From Anaerolineae bacterium (GTDB lineage: Bacteria; Chloroflexota; Anaerolineae; J102): DNA of 7,178 nucleotides. The translations under genes were made by a program, and so were the position numbers. The notes under the pieces are model-generated. The model made no database searches, was not told the DNA's origin, and saw only the letters and a program-made list of their open reading frames with translations. Shown piece after piece: positions 1 to 7,178 of this stretch. The DNA lies in the NCBI GenBank assembly GCA_015493675.1, contig WGCR01000075.1:1-7178 (forward strand), given 5' to 3'. The stretch's first letter is position 1. Each line of letters begins with the position of its first letter.

Positions 1-993
1 ATCGAGCTCATCGGCGAGGACTCCCAGTGCTCCGCCGAGGGCGGTCAGACTGCGGCCACCAAGCTGGCTTCCGATAGCACCCTGCTGGGCGTCATCGGCA
101 CCAACTGCTCCAGTGCGGGCGAGCCTGCGGCCGCCATCCTCAGCGATGCGGGCATGGTGCTCATCTCCCCGTCCAACACCGCTCCCAGCCTGACTGCTCC
201 TGACACCCATCAGCCTGGCTACCTGCGCACCGCTCACAACGACAAGGTGCAGGGCAAGGCCATGGCCACCTTCGCGTTCAAAGAGCTGGGCAAGAAGAGC
301 GCCGCCACCATCCATGACGGCAGCCCCTACGCCGAGCAGTTGCAGCAGGTCTTCGCCGATGTATTCAGCAAGATGGGCGGCAACATCGTGGCCCAGGAAG
401 CTGTGAACGTGGGCGACACCGACATGCGCCCGGTGCTGACCAGCATCGCCACCAACAAGCCCGAGTTCCTGTACTACCCCATCTTCATCGCCGAAGGCGC
501 GTTCATCACCCGCCAGGCGAAAGAGGTGAACGGCCTGGAGGATACGACCCTGGCTGGCTCCGACGGCATGATCTCCCCCGACTTCATCGAAGCTGCGGGC
601 GACGCGGCCGAGGGCATGTACATTTCGGGCCCGAACCTGAACTTCGAGAACGAGCTGGGCAAGCACTTCCTGGAGGTGCATCAGGAGAAGTATGGCGAGC
701 CGCCCATCAGCGCTTTCCATGCTCACGCCTATGACGCCACCAACATGCTGCTGAACGCCATCGCCAAGGTGGCGGTGAAGGACAAGGACGGCAACCTGTA
801 CATCGGTCGCCAGGCCCTGCGCGACGCCCTGTTCGCCACCAAGGGCATGAAGGGCATCACCGGCGCCATCACCTGTGACGAGAACGGCGACTGCGCCGAT
901 CCCCAGATCGTCATCAACCAGATCCAGGATGTGGACGGCAAGCTGGACTACGTGCCCGTCTGGTCTGAGACCCAGGGATGGTTGAACAAGTAA
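1..993 (+). CDS. livK: Branched-chain amino acid ABC transporter substrate-binding protein (LivK/LivJ family), 5' partial
   Basis: Extracytoplasmic type I periplasmic-binding protein that would capture a branched-chain or related amino acid for the LivHMGF importer encoded just downstream. The frame is open from base 1, giving 330 residues; the first ATG inside it (154) is internal, because clear family sequence lies upstream of it. The signal peptide and roughly 80-100 N-terminal residues are outside the window. Counting from base 1, Cys10 and Cys36 match the conserved disulfide of E. coli LIV-binding protein. The CSS motif at 36-38 and SPSNT at 56-60 match its ligand-contact loops (Ser79 and Thr102 there), and Asp188 sits where that protein has an acidic residue contacting the ligand amino group. 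A second close pair, Cys292 and Cys298 (CDENGDC), lies near the C-terminus. The stop is TAA at 991-993. Ligand specificity is inferred; amide- or urea-binding relatives share this fold. Confidence 0.93.
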   Translation: MELIGEDSQCSAEGGQTAATKLASDSTLLGVIGTNCSSAGEPAAAILSDAGMVLISPSNTAPSLTAPDTHQPGYLRTAHNDKVQGKAMATFAFKELGKKSAATIHDGSPYAEQLQQVFADVFSKMGGNIVAQEAVNVGDTDMRPVLTSIATNKPEFLYYPIFIAEGAFITRQAKEVNGLEDTTLAGSDGMISPDFIEAAGDAAEGMYISGPNLNFENELGKHFLEVHQEKYGEPPISAFHAHAYDATNMLLNAIAKVAVKDKDGNLYIGRQALRDALFATKGMKGITGAITCDENGDCADPQIVINQIQDVDGKLDYVPVWSETQGWLNK

Positions 994-1007
994 CACCATC
1001 GAGAGTC

Positions 1008-1043
1008 AGACGTCCGGGGCGTATTGAGGCGCTCCGGGCGTCT
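1008..1043 (+). terminator. Strong stem-loop after the binding-protein gene (attenuator or mRNA-stabilising hairpin)
   Basis: Bases 1008-1021 pair with 1030-1043 in a 14-bp stem with two G-U wobbles and no mismatch, closing an 8-base loop (TATTGAGG). The stem is very GC-rich and starts 15 bases after the livK stop. It is followed by a mixed T-rich tract (TTGTCGTCTTT, 1043-1053) rather than a clean T run, so it is at best a leaky terminator. A small second hairpin (1045-1050 with 1054-1059) follows directly. Between a binding-protein gene and its permease genes, such a structure usually lowers downstream expression or protects the upstream message from 3' exonucleases; which applies here is inference. 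Confidence 0.6.
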
Positions 1044-1073
1044 TGTCGTCTTTGACGATTCAATCGCCGAAAA

Positions 1074-1105
1074 GGGATGGGTCGCGGGAGTTCCTGCCCC
1101 ATCCC
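1074..1105 (+). promoter_or_regulatory. Second stem-loop, in the leader just upstream of livH
   Basis: GGGATGGG (1074-1081) pairs perfectly with CCCATCCC (1098-1105). Inside it, 1084-1088 pairs with 1093-1097 (one G-U), leaving a 2-base bulge (1082-1083) and a 4-base AGTT loop. It ends 13 bases before the livH ribosome site. There is no T run after it, so it is not a classical terminator. It may insulate the livH ribosome site or strengthen the upstream hairpin's effect. Function is inferred only from position and pairing. Confidence 0.5.
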
Positions 1106-1118
1106 ATTCGCTTGTGAT

Positions 1119-1123
1119 GGAGG
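1119..1123 (+). promoter_or_regulatory. livH ribosome binding site
   Basis: GGAGG lies 7 bases upstream of ATG 1131. It decides the livH start: the longer in-frame ATG at 1077 lies inside a stem-loop, has no Shine-Dalgarno sequence, and would add 18 residues unlike a LivH N-terminus. Confidence 0.85.
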
Positions 1124-1130
1124 ACGTGCT

Positions 1131-2198
1131 ATGTTTCATAGATTTATGCGTAGGCACGATACCACAGACATCGTCATGTGGTTGATAGGGTTTGGGCTGT
1201 TAGCTGCGGTGATTTACGGGTCTTTTGTAACGCTTTCATCGGGGAAATATGATGCCAGCGTCTGGCTGGACTTCACCATTTTTGGTCTGGCGCAAGGAAG
1301 CGTCTATGCACTTATTGCATTGGGATATACGTTGGTTTACGGCATCCTGTTTATGATTAATTTCGCCCATGGCGAAGTATTCACCGGCGGCGTGTTCACG
1401 GCTTATTTTGTGGCCATCGCCCTGGAAAATTCCGGTTTCATCGAACGCCATTGGGTGCTGTCGCTGCTCATTCTGATGGCTGTCGCCATGACGGTTTCCG
1501 TTCTGGTGGCGGTGGTGCTGGAACGCATCGCCTACCGCCCGCTGCGAGGAGCGCCTCGGCTGGTGCCGCTGATTACAGCTATCGGCGCTTCTTTCTTCCT
1601 GCAATACACCTATCGCGGCATCTACGGCTCAGGTATCAAGACCTATCCTGATTTTCCAGCATTGGATGGCAAACTGAACATGTTTGGCCGGGAATGGCCC
1701 ATTCTCACCGTGCAGGCGTTGGTGATTGTCGTGGCTGCACTGATGATGATCTTCCTTTATTGGTATGTGCAGAAGACGAAGGCGGGCAAGGCCATGCGAG
1801 CGGTGGCCGAGGATAAAGAGGCCGCAGCGCTGATGGGCATCGATGTGGATCGCGTCATCGTCAACACCTTTGCGCTGGGCGGCTCCATGGCTGGCGTGGC
1901 GGGCATCCTCTACGCGCTGCTATTCAAACAGGTAAACGCGTTCATGGGCTTCATCCCCGGCATCAAGGCCTTTACCGCTGCGGTGCTGGGCGGCATCGGC
2001 AACGTGCCCGGAGCTATGTTGGGCGGTCTCTTCCTGGGCATCGTCGAATCGCTGGGTCCCAGCCTGATTCTGGACGGCCTGGGCATTCCATCCCCCTACC
2101 AACTCAAAGACGCCATCGCTTTCACGCTATTGGTGCTGGTGCTCATCTTCCGGCCCTCCGGCATCATGGGCGAACGGCTCTCAGAGAAGAAGGCATAA
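1131..2198 (+). CDS. livH: Branched-chain amino acid ABC transporter permease LivH
   Basis: Inner-membrane permease subunit that pairs with LivM to form the substrate pathway. 355 residues, somewhat longer than the ~300 typical of LivH because of a ~45-residue N-terminal extension carrying one extra hydrophobic segment (about 15-35). Core family sequence begins near residue 46 (FTIFGLAQGSVYALIALGYT) and includes the conserved MINFAHGE at 75-82. ERIAYRPLRG (131-140) leads into the loop before ITAIG. The cytoplasmic coupling (EAA-like) loop is about 217-236 (KAGKAMRAVAEDKEAAALMG), followed by the conserved glycine-rich FTAAVLGGIGNVPGAMLGG at 281-299. Start ATG 1131 is chosen for its GGAGG site. 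The opening ~200 bases are visibly richer in A/T than the rest of the gene and the preceding livK. Twelve bases separate it from livM, so the two are co-transcribed. Confidence 0.95.
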   Translation: MFHRFMRRHDTTDIVMWLIGFGLLAAVIYGSFVTLSSGKYDASVWLDFTIFGLAQGSVYALIALGYTLVYGILFMINFAHGEVFTGGVFTAYFVAIALENSGFIERHWVLSLLILMAVAMTVSVLVAVVLERIAYRPLRGAPRLVPLITAIGASFFLQYTYRGIYGSGIKTYPDFPALDGKLNMFGREWPILTVQALVIVVAALMMIFLYWYVQKTKAGKAMRAVAEDKEAAALMGIDVDRVIVNTFALGGSMAGVAGILYALLFKQVNAFMGFIPGIKAFTAAVLGGIGNVPGAMLGGLFLGIVESLGPSLILDGLGIPSPYQLKDAIAFTLLVLVLIFRPSGIMGERLSEKKA

Positions 2199-2203
2199 GG
2201 AGG
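2197..2203 (+). promoter_or_regulatory. livM ribosome binding site
   Basis: AAGGAGG overlaps the last two bases of the livH stop codon and lies 7 bases before ATG 2211. The overlap favours translational coupling. An out-of-frame ATG at 2206 is only 2 bases from the site and is not a plausible start. Confidence 0.85.
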
Positions 2204-2210
2204 CAATGGC

Positions 2211-3920
2211 ATGGATAAAGAACTTAAATTTTCCTGGTCAGAAATTCTGAAATTCGGCGCCATTGCCGGTATTGTGGCCATCTATGTCATCCTGGTTGGC
2301 ATGGTTGAGGCATTCAATGACCGGTACATCATTTCAGAGACTGTAACGCTGGGGCAAATCGCCCTGTTTTCGCCGGTTTTTCTATTGGGCTATTTTGCAG
2401 CCGACAAGGCCCGACAGATCAAATCCACCGGCTTTGCCATACTCTCCAGCGCCCTGGTAGGCCTGGTGGGCGGCATTTTTGTGGCGGCCCTGCTGTTTTT
2501 GGGGGCGAATATCAACATGCGGGCGGTCTTCCTGAACGTCTCGCCCGATCTGCTGAAGATCTTGCATCTGGGGCAAGAGACGATGCTGGGGGCCATTGCG
2601 GCCAATCTCATCATCAGCGCCATCGTCGGTCTTTTCGGCGGCCTGTTTGCATTGACGCCCCATAAATGGAGCAATGCGCTGTTGGTCGGACTCAGCATCG
2701 TGCTGCTCATGGGCATCATGCAAGAGCTGATGACCATCACCTTTGGCAGCAAGGACTGGTACAAGCCCATCGGCAAGTTCATCTACGCCCAGAAAGGCCT
2801 GTCCTGGGGCGGCGCCATTCTTTTCCTGATTTTGGGCGCGGCTTACAGTCTGTGGCGCGGCTCTGGCAAATTCCGGCCCGCGGCCAAAGTCGCGAAGATG
2901 CCCGCCAAACAGCGCATGACTGTTAGTCTGACGGCCTGGGCGCTGGGACTCATCATCCTGCTGGCGCTGCCCAAATTCCTGGGCTCCTACCCCAGCGAGA
3001 TTTTGACCACCGTCGGCATTTACATCATCATGGGCCTGGGTCTGAATATCGTGGTCGGCTTTGCGGGCCTGCTGGACCTGGGGTATGTGGCCTTCTTCGC
3101 CATCGGCGCTTACACCGTCGGCGTGCTCACCACCACCGGCAAGCTGGCCACGGTGGGATGGAGTTTCTGGATGGCGTTGCCCATAGCGGTTTTTCTGGCG
3201 ATGTTCGCGGGCGTGCTACTGGGCATTCCGGTGCTCAAGATGCGCGGCGATTATCTGGCCATCGTCACCCTGGGCTTTGGCGAGATCATCCGCGTGCTGG
3301 TGCTTTCCGACTGGTTGAAGCCCTTCATCGGCGGCGCTCAGGGCATTTTGCAAATTCCCAAACCGCATATCGGCGGCTTTGTCTTCAAGGGGCCGCAACA
3401 GATGTATTACATTGTGCTGGCAGGCATTCTGCTCGTGGGCTATGTGGCCTGGAGGCTACGCGACGCCCGCGTCGGTCGGGCCTGGAAAGCCATGCGAGAG
3501 GATGAAGATGTGGCCGAAGCCATGGGCATCCATCTGGTCAGCACCAAACTGATGGCCTTTGCCACGGGCGCTGCTTTCGCCGGATTGGCGGGTGCGATCT
3601 TTGCGGCCAAACTGGGATCCATCTTTCCCCAGAGCTTCAATCTCATCGTTTCCATCAACGTGCTCTCGCTGATCATCGTGGGCGGCATCGGCAGCCTGCC
3701 TGGCGTCGTGGTCGGCGCCTTGATTCTGGTAGGCCTGCCCGAACTGCTGCGCGAGTTTGCCGACTTCCGTATGTTGTTCTACGGCGCGCTGCTGGTGGCG
3801 ATGATGCTGGTCAAGCCCGAAGGCTTCGTGCCCGAAAAGACCCATGCCAGGGAGTTGAGCGAAAAGGAGCCATTTGCCCCCGAAATTGAGCCAGAAGCGC
3901 CCGCCCGGGAGACCATCTAA
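2211..3920 (+). CDS. livM: Branched-chain amino acid ABC transporter permease LivM with long N-terminal membrane extension
   Basis: Second permease subunit of the liv importer. 569 residues, against roughly 300-430 for most LivM proteins (E. coli 425). The canonical permease core runs from about residue 236 to 541: GLGLNIVVGFAGLLDLGYVAF at about 275-295, LKMRGDYLAIVTLGFGEIIR at 342-361, a GGAQGI loop at 374-379, the coupling loop ARVGRAWKAMREDEDVAEAM at 419-438, and IIVGGIGSLPGVVVGA near the end. Residues 1-235 form an extra domain with about six hydrophobic stretches (roughly 13-34, 46-64, 74-98, 124-148, 155-176, 199-215), joined to the core by a basic linker (217-236). An acidic, proline-rich tail (541-569) is probably cytoplasmic. 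The reading frame and coding character are continuous throughout, so this looks like one genuine gene. The function of the extra domain is not known to me. Confidence 0.94.
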   Translation: MDKELKFSWSEILKFGAIAGIVAIYVILVGMVEAFNDRYIISETVTLGQIALFSPVFLLGYFAADKARQIKSTGFAILSSALVGLVGGIFVAALLFLGANINMRAVFLNVSPDLLKILHLGQETMLGAIAANLIISAIVGLFGGLFALTPHKWSNALLVGLSIVLLMGIMQELMTITFGSKDWYKPIGKFIYAQKGLSWGGAILFLILGAAYSLWRGSGKFRPAAKVAKMPAKQRMTVSLTAWALGLIILLALPKFLGSYPSEILTTVGIYIIMGLGLNIVVGFAGLLDLGYVAFFAIGAYTVGVLTTTGKLATVGWSFWMALPIAVFLAMFAGVLLGIPVLKMRGDYLAIVTLGFGEIIRVLVLSDWLKPFIGGAQGILQIPKPHIGGFVFKGPQQMYYIVLAGILLVGYVAWRLRDARVGRAWKAMREDEDVAEAMGIHLVSTKLMAFATGAAFAGLAGAIFAAKLGSIFPQSFNLIVSINVLSLIIVGGIGSLPGVVVGALILVGLPELLREFADFRMLFYGALLVAMMLVKPEGFVPEKTHARELSEKEPFAPEIEPEAPARETI

Positions 3921-3925
3921 GGAGG
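3919..3925 (+). promoter_or_regulatory. livG ribosome binding site
   Basis: AAGGAGG overlaps the livM stop codon and lies 5 bases before ATG 3931. It fixes the livG start; the upstream in-frame ATG at 3874 lies inside livM and has no comparable site. Confidence 0.85.
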
Positions 3926-3930
3926 AGATC

Positions 3931-4746
3931 ATGACGACAGAGACGAAATCGAAATTCATTCTGGAAACGGTGCATGTCACCAAACAATTCGGCGGCCTGA
4001 CAGCGGTCAAGGACCTCAGCATCCAGGTGCCGCAGAAGTCGATTTACAGCGTCATTGGCCCCAACGGCGCCGGCAAGACCACCTTCTTCAACTGCATCAC
4101 CGGCTTCTACAAGGTCACCGAGGGCGACATTATCCTGGACGGCGAGTCGATTGTGGGATTACGGCCCGATACTATTGTCAAAAAAGGCATCTCCCGCACC
4201 TATCAGAACATTCGCCTGTTTCAAAATCTGACAGCGCTGGAAAACGTGATGGTGGGGCATCATCCCCGCATGAGCGCAGGCTGGCTGGGCGCCGTGCTGA
4301 ACACGCCCCACACCCGCAGCGAAGAACGCAAGACCCGCGAGATGGCGATGGAGCTGCTGGCGTTTGTCGGATTGAAGGGCTACGAATATGAGTTGGCCAC
4401 CAATCTGCCCTACGGGCAGCAACGTCGCCTGGAAATCGCCCGGGCGCTGGCCAGTGAGCCCAAACTGCTCCTCCTGGACGAGCCCACCGCAGGCATGAAT
4501 CCCAGCGAGACCGAGGAAATGACCGAGTTCATCGATAATCTGCGCAAAGAGCTGGGCATTACGGTGCTGCTCATCGAGCATGACATGCGGGTAGTCATGA
4601 GCATTTCCGATATCATCACCGTGCTGGACTATGGCGAAAAAATCGCCGAAGGCGCACCGGACGATGTTCGCGCCAATCCCAGAGTCATCGAAGCTTATCT
4701 GGGTCGCGGCGCAGCCACTCAGCACGAAACGCAGGCAGCAGCGTAA
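3931..4746 (+). CDS. livG: Branched-chain amino acid ABC transporter ATP-binding protein LivG
   Basis: Cytoplasmic ATPase subunit that drives LivH/LivM together with LivF. 271 residues, slightly longer than the usual ~255 because of short N- and C-terminal extras. Walker A is GPNGAGKTT at 43-51 and the Q-loop glutamine is Gln92 (RTYQNIRLF). The ABC signature is the LivG-type variant LPYGQQRRLEIA (159-170) rather than LSGGQ. Walker B is LLLLDEP (179-185), followed by the D-loop region TAGMN, and the switch histidine is His217 (IEHDM). The insertion between Q-loop and signature (about 110-150) and the C-terminal VIEAYLGRGA are typical of LivG. All catalytic residues are present. Start ATG 3931 gives a 10-base gap from livM. 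The short tail ATQHETQAAA is not conserved in the family as I know it. Confidence 0.96.
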   Translation: MTTETKSKFILETVHVTKQFGGLTAVKDLSIQVPQKSIYSVIGPNGAGKTTFFNCITGFYKVTEGDIILDGESIVGLRPDTIVKKGISRTYQNIRLFQNLTALENVMVGHHPRMSAGWLGAVLNTPHTRSEERKTREMAMELLAFVGLKGYEYELATNLPYGQQRRLEIARALASEPKLLLLDEPTAGMNPSETEEMTEFIDNLRKELGITVLLIEHDMRVVMSISDIITVLDYGEKIAEGAPDDVRANPRVIEAYLGRGAATQHETQAAA

Positions 4747-4751
4747 GGGGG
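4745..4751 (+). promoter_or_regulatory. livF ribosome binding site
   Basis: AAGGGGG starts in the livG stop codon and lies 6 bases before ATG 4758. It is slightly weaker than the GGAGG sites of the preceding genes. Confidence 0.7.
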
Positions 4752-4757
4752 TACAGG

Positions 4758-5471
4758 ATGACACTTCTCAAACTAGACAATATCCACACATATTACGGCA
4801 ACATCCATGCTCTCAAAGGCATCTCCATCACGGTGGACGAGGGCGAAATCGTCACCCTCATTGGCGCTAACGGCGCCGGAAAATCCACCACCCTGAAAAC
4901 CATCAGCGGACTGCTGTACCCGCGCCAAGGCAAAGTGTATCTGAATGATGAGGTGTTGACCAAGCACGCCGCCCATGAAATCGTCAAAATGGGCGTCATT
5001 CATGTGCCCGAAGGACGCCGCGTTTTCGCCCGGCTGACCGTGATGGAAAACCTGGAGATGGGCGCATTCACCCGCAAGGACAAAGGTGGCATTCAACAGG
5101 ATTTGGATCGAGTGTTCGAGCTCTTCCCCCGTTTGAAGGAGCGGCGCAGCCAGGTGGCGGGCACGCTCAGCGGCGGCGAGCAGCAGATGCTGGCCATGGG
5201 CCGGGCGCTGATGAGCAATCCCCGCATCCTGCTGCTGGATGAACCCTCCATGGGGCTGGCCCCGGTGCTGGTGGATCTGATTTTCGACACCATCCGCGAA
5301 CTCAACGAACAGGGCATGACCATTCTGCTGGTGGAGCAAAACGCACTGCTGGCGCTGGATGTGGCAAATCGCGGCTATGTGCTGGAGACCGGCGTCATCG
5401 CACTGGCGGGCGACGCCAAAGAACTGGCCAACGATCCTCAGGTCAAGGAAGTTTATCTGGGGGGAGCATAA
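4758..5471 (+). CDS. livF: Branched-chain amino acid ABC transporter ATP-binding protein LivF
   Basis: Second ATPase subunit of the importer; 237 residues, the normal LivF length. Walker A is GANGAGKST at 36-44. The Q-loop position carries the LivF-type VPEGRRVF (83-90), with glutamate in place of glutamine. The ABC signature is LSGGEQQ at 137-143 and Walker B is ILLLDEP at 157-163, followed by SMGLAP. The switch position is Gln194 within VEQNA instead of histidine, which is the family norm (E. coli LivF has the same EQN), not a defect. The C-terminus EVYLGG is characteristic. It lies 11 bases after livG and is the last transporter gene. Only a weak 4-bp hairpin (CGGC/GCCG, about 5480-5493) follows, so no convincing operon terminator is visible. 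Confidence 0.96.
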   Translation: MTLLKLDNIHTYYGNIHALKGISITVDEGEIVTLIGANGAGKSTTLKTISGLLYPRQGKVYLNDEVLTKHAAHEIVKMGVIHVPEGRRVFARLTVMENLEMGAFTRKDKGGIQQDLDRVFELFPRLKERRSQVAGTLSGGEQQMLAMGRALMSNPRILLLDEPSMGLAPVLVDLIFDTIRELNEQGMTILLVEQNALLALDVANRGYVLETGVIALAGDAKELANDPQVKEVYLGGA

Positions 5472-5523
5472 ACCTGACACGGCTCAAATGCCGACCCTGA
5501 TTTCAACCTAAAAGCGCGGTGCA

Positions 5524-5532
5524 TGTTACAAT
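5524..5532 (+). promoter_or_regulatory. Candidate extended -10 promoter for the carboxypeptidase gene
   Basis: TGTTACAAT fits an extended -10 (TGn plus TACAAT, one mismatch to TATAAT) in a locally A/T-rich patch of an otherwise GC-rich window. No good -35 hexamer sits at 16-18 bases; TTTCAA at 5501 is too far. Transcription would begin near 5539 and give a leader of about 140 bases. Supported by sequence match and context only. Confidence 0.35.
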
Positions 5533-5599
5533 ATAAGCCAAATATCGTAACAGGCGCCGCGTTTTTGCGCGTAAAAAACACTGACTCAGCCGGATTCTG

Positions 5600-5640
5600 T
5601 GGGGGCTCCGCACCTCTGGAAGGTGGAGAAACAGCCCCTG
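5600..5640 (+). promoter_or_regulatory. Two-tier stem-loop in the leader of the carboxypeptidase gene
   Basis: In the 211-base gap between livF and the carboxypeptidase, 5600-5607 pairs with 5633-5640 (8 bp, with G-U pairs at the base). Within it CACCT (5611-5615) pairs with AGGTG (5621-5625) around a CTGGA loop. No T run follows, so it is not a classical terminator of the liv operon. It ends 42 bases before the ATG and could be a leader-RNA element or a transcript-end structure. It matches no riboswitch class that I recognise. Confidence 0.4.
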
Positions 5641-5673
5641 AAATCCAATAGAGCCAAAACACTTTCAATTTCT

Positions 5674-5677
5674 GAGG
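5674..5677 (+). promoter_or_regulatory. Carboxypeptidase gene ribosome binding site
   Basis: GAGG (within TGAGGT) lies 5 bases before ATG 5683. It selects this start over an in-frame upstream start at 5599, which would fall in the leader hairpin. Confidence 0.65.
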
Positions 5678-5682
5678 TTATT

Positions 5683-6908
<1,226 letters not shown>

Positions 6909-6953
6909 CCACACCGGAAAGCCGGGCAAACAACAGCCCCATTCACTGATGAT

Positions 6954-6960
6954 AAAGGAG
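6954..6960 (+). promoter_or_regulatory. Ribosome binding site of the receiver-like gene
   Basis: AAAGGAG lies 5 bases before ATG 6966 and supports that start. The 57-base gap after the carboxypeptidase holds only a 4-bp CCGG/CCGG hairpin (6914-6925) with no T run, so read-through from upstream is possible. Confidence 0.75.
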
Positions 6961-6965
6961 TTACA

Positions 6966-7163
6966 ATGCCTAAACTGTTCTTAGTTCACTGGGATGACAG
7001 CGAAATCGAAGCCTACGCAGATGAGCTGCGCGCGTTAGGCTGGGAAGTGGAGCACGAAGCCATGGATGGCTCCATCGCCTACCGCCGGGTGAAGGAATGG
7101 CAGCCCGATGTAATCGTAATCGATCTGCGTTATCTCCCCGCCCACGGACGGATGACCGGCATG
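6966..7163 (+). CDS. Response-regulator receiver-like protein, 3' partial
   Basis: The first 66 residues of a small protein that resembles the opening half of a CheY-like receiver domain. A hydrophobic first strand (KLFLVH) ends in acidic residues (Asp10, Asp11). A helix follows (about 12-25), then a second strand (WEVEHEAM), another helix (about 37-45), and a third strand VIVIDL carrying Asp53 at the usual phospho-acceptor position. The next stretch, RYLPAHGR, resembles a 'DLxxLPxHGR' signature I recall from atypical receiver-like proteins, so phosphorylation should not be assumed. The frame remains open to 7178, but bases 7164-7178 are adapter, so the last genuine residue is about Met66. 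Any output domain is out of view. No link to the transporter is visible. Confidence 0.7.
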
Positions 7164-7178
7164 CTGTCTCTTATACAC
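7164..7178. other. Residual Nextera (Tn5 mosaic end) adapter at the contig end
   Basis: The final 15 bases, CTGTCTCTTATACAC, match exactly the first 15 bases of the reverse-complemented 19-bp Tn5 mosaic end used in tagmentation libraries. Their position flush with the sequence end, and the abrupt break in the receiver-like reading, mark them as untrimmed adapter and not genomic DNA or a natural transposon end. Confidence 0.95.

Noticed and set aside
1052..1057. TTGACG as a -35 element of a separate livH promoter
   Set aside because: Bases 16-18 downstream of it (around 1074-1081) are GC-rich with no -10-like hexamer, and the motif lies within the small hairpin.
5086..5364. LivF lacking the canonical Q-loop glutamine and switch histidine, as a possible inactive ATPase
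   Set aside because: Glutamate in PEGR and glutamine in EQN are the normal residues of the LivF family; Walker A, signature and Walker B are intact.
4773..5480. Long minus-strand open frame opposite livF (235 codons); similar ones lie opposite livG, livM and the carboxypeptidase
   Set aside because: The translations are rich in His and Gln with no recognisable domain, and each is a mirror of a strongly supported plus-strand gene; this is a normal by-product of GC-rich codon bias.
6914..6925. CCGG/CCGG hairpin after the carboxypeptidase as a terminator
   Set aside because: The stem is only 4 bp and is followed by GCAAACAAC, with no T run.
7164..7178. End of a natural Tn5-like transposon
   Set aside because: It is the engineered mosaic end, lies flush with the contig end, and has no accompanying transposase or target duplication, so adapter carry-over is the simple explanation.

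Overview
The window is an ordinary bacterial chromosomal segment, probably one end of a short-read contig. Most of it (1-5471) is a complete liv-type branched-chain amino acid ABC transporter operon on the plus strand, missing only the start of its first gene. The order is substrate-binding protein, LivH permease, LivM permease, LivG ATPase and LivF ATPase. Downstream come an M32 (Taq-type) metallocarboxypeptidase gene that is internally deleted and out of frame, and the start of a small receiver-like gene. The last 15 bases are not genomic: they match the Nextera transposon mosaic end, so the contig runs into sequencing adapter.

Layout: 1-993 holds the secreted binding protein (5' end cut off). 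994-1130 is a structured spacer with two strong stem-loops. 1131-5471 holds livH, livM, livG and livF, spaced only 10-12 bases apart, each with a clear Shine-Dalgarno sequence, so almost certainly one transcript. 5472-5682 is a gene-free stretch with a candidate extended -10 promoter and a two-tier hairpin. 5683-6908 is the broken carboxypeptidase gene, and 6966-7163 is the partial receiver-like gene.

How the genes fit: the binding protein captures a branched-chain or related amino acid outside the membrane. LivH and LivM form the membrane channel, and LivG and LivF hydrolyse ATP to drive import. The spacer stem-loops after the binding-protein gene fit the usual pattern of making more binding protein than membrane components. 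An M32 carboxypeptidase would release C-terminal amino acids from peptides, which suits an amino-acid-using heterotroph, but no functional link to the transporter is shown.

Organism: moderate-to-high GC, strong GGAGG ribosome sites, ATG starts and the style of the proteins suggest a Chloroflexota (Anaerolineae-like) or similar environmental bacterium. This is an impression from protein character, not a demonstrated assignment. I see no tRNA, rRNA, CRISPR array, insertion sequence or phage gene, and no convincing new biological system. The points worth a second look are the carboxypeptidase deletion, the long N-terminal membrane extension on LivM, and the structured spacers.
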